Shown here one piece after another: positions 63,736-64,000 of a stretch of 64,000 bases of DNA (within the stretch, counting starts at the first letter, position 1; the number at the start of each line of letters is the position of its first letter). The stretch spans positions 206,434 to 270,433 of the forward strand of contig BCKL01000029.1 in assembly GCA_001600635.1 (NCBI GenBank), given 5' to 3'. Under the pieces are notes generated by a model. The model was given only the letters and a program-made list of their open reading frames with translations, was not told the DNA's origin and ran no database searches. This stretch comes from Leucosporidium creatinivorum (lineage: Eukaryota > Basidiomycota > Microbotryomycetes > Leucosporidiales > Leucosporidiaceae). The position numbers and the translations under genes are program-made.

Positions 63736-64000
63736 ATGGCTTCGCGCGATCCTAGTCTACCCAAGCGGCTGCTTACCATCGCCGGAAGCGACAGTGGAGG
63801 AGGTGCAGGGATCCAAGCCGACATCAAGACCTTCTCCGCCTTCGAGACTTACGGGATGTCTGTCATCACTGCGATTACGGCTCAGAACACGTTGGGAGGT
63901 GAGTAGATACTACAGCTACACGCTACTGCTCCGCTGACCCTTCTGATGTGCTGCAGTGCAAGGCGTCGAAGGAATCACGCCAGCGATGGTCTCTCAGCAG
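63736..64000 (+). CDS. Hydroxymethylpyrimidine/phosphomethylpyrimidine kinase (ThiD/THI20-like), partial
   Basis: This enzyme phosphorylates hydroxymethylpyrimidine for thiamine synthesis. Exon 1 is 63736-63898 ([20 protein letters not shown], then [20 protein letters not shown]), the ThiD nucleotide-binding start with the [13 protein letters not shown] signature. Exon 2 begins at 63957 ([15 protein letters not shown]) and leaves the window at 64000. ATG at 63736 is chosen because the upstream frame is unlike the family. Fungal Thi20 proteins often add a C-terminal TenA domain, which would lie outside this window. Confidence 0.92.

Noticed and set aside
1-64000. Retrovirus-like, LTR, Polinton or other virus-derived elements
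   Set aside because: No polymerase, integrase, capsid or long terminal repeats recognised in any frame; repeats seen are host gene duplicates and simple repeats.
1-64000. CRISPR arrays, tRNA and rRNA genes
   Set aside because: No regularly spaced repeats, and no tRNA T-arm or rRNA core sequences noticed; a tRNAscan run would settle small cases.

Overview
This window looks like nuclear DNA of a basidiomycete, most likely a GC-rich red yeast or relative (Pucciniomycotina, Microbotryomycetes-like). Reasons: dense genes on both strands, many short GT-AG introns (mostly 60-120 nt) with a CTGAC branch site just before the acceptor, and a fungal gene set (RDH54, OPI3-type methyltransferase, DUF4246, CFEM protein, hybrid histidine kinase, fused-type thiamine kinase). 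The lineage is an inference. I saw no bacterial operons, no tRNA or rRNA genes, and no recognisable virus-like or LTR element.

Layout. 1-225: last exon of an unknown gene. 382-3389 (-): DENND6-type DENN protein. 3716-5270 (+) and 12151-13782 (-): two family 25 glycosyltransferase paralogues in opposite orientation. Between them lie two tandem MYND zinc-finger genes (5813-6762 and 7185-8123, -; the second has an in-frame stop) and a vacuolar AVT-type amino acid transporter (8524-11739, -). 14698-18787 (-): OPI3-like phospholipid methyltransferase with a 2.9 kb intron. About 19032-22460 (+): a HIT-family nucleotide hydrolase with a 2.3 kb intron. 22824-28069 (+): RDH54/RAD54B. 28315-30538 (+): DUF4246 protein. 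30722-38299: a MYND-rich block holding a broken inverted copy of the 5813 gene, two more MYND genes, an F-box protein with an in-frame stop, an 89-base poly-G tract and a coiled-coil gene with an in-frame stop. 38666-39837 (+) and 48427-49243 (+): two GINS subunits, Sld5 and Psf1. Between these are a fatty-acid-hydroxylase-superfamily enzyme, a 955-aa disordered protein and a GNAT acetyltransferase with zinc fingers at both ends. 50000-55625: three Ser/Pro-rich disordered proteins sharing a short FG(V/I)G motif. 56108-57165 (-): CFEM-like secreted protein. 57551-60134 (-): Nop9. 60485-63569 (+): hybrid histidine kinase. 63736-end (+): thiamine-pathway HMP kinase, cut by the window edge.

How they fit together. 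Most genes are independent housekeeping functions: DNA replication and repair (Sld5, Psf1, Rdh54), ribosome biogenesis (Nop9), phospholipid synthesis (Opi3), membrane traffic (DENND6), vacuolar amino acid transport, and thiamine synthesis. The accessory character comes from the repeated MYND genes and their decay, and from the paired glycosyltransferases.

The most unusual signal is at 15006-21983. Two neighbouring, divergently transcribed genes each carry one intron 20-40 times longer than usual, and both giant introns carry a quadruplex-type G-run cluster close to the 5' splice site.
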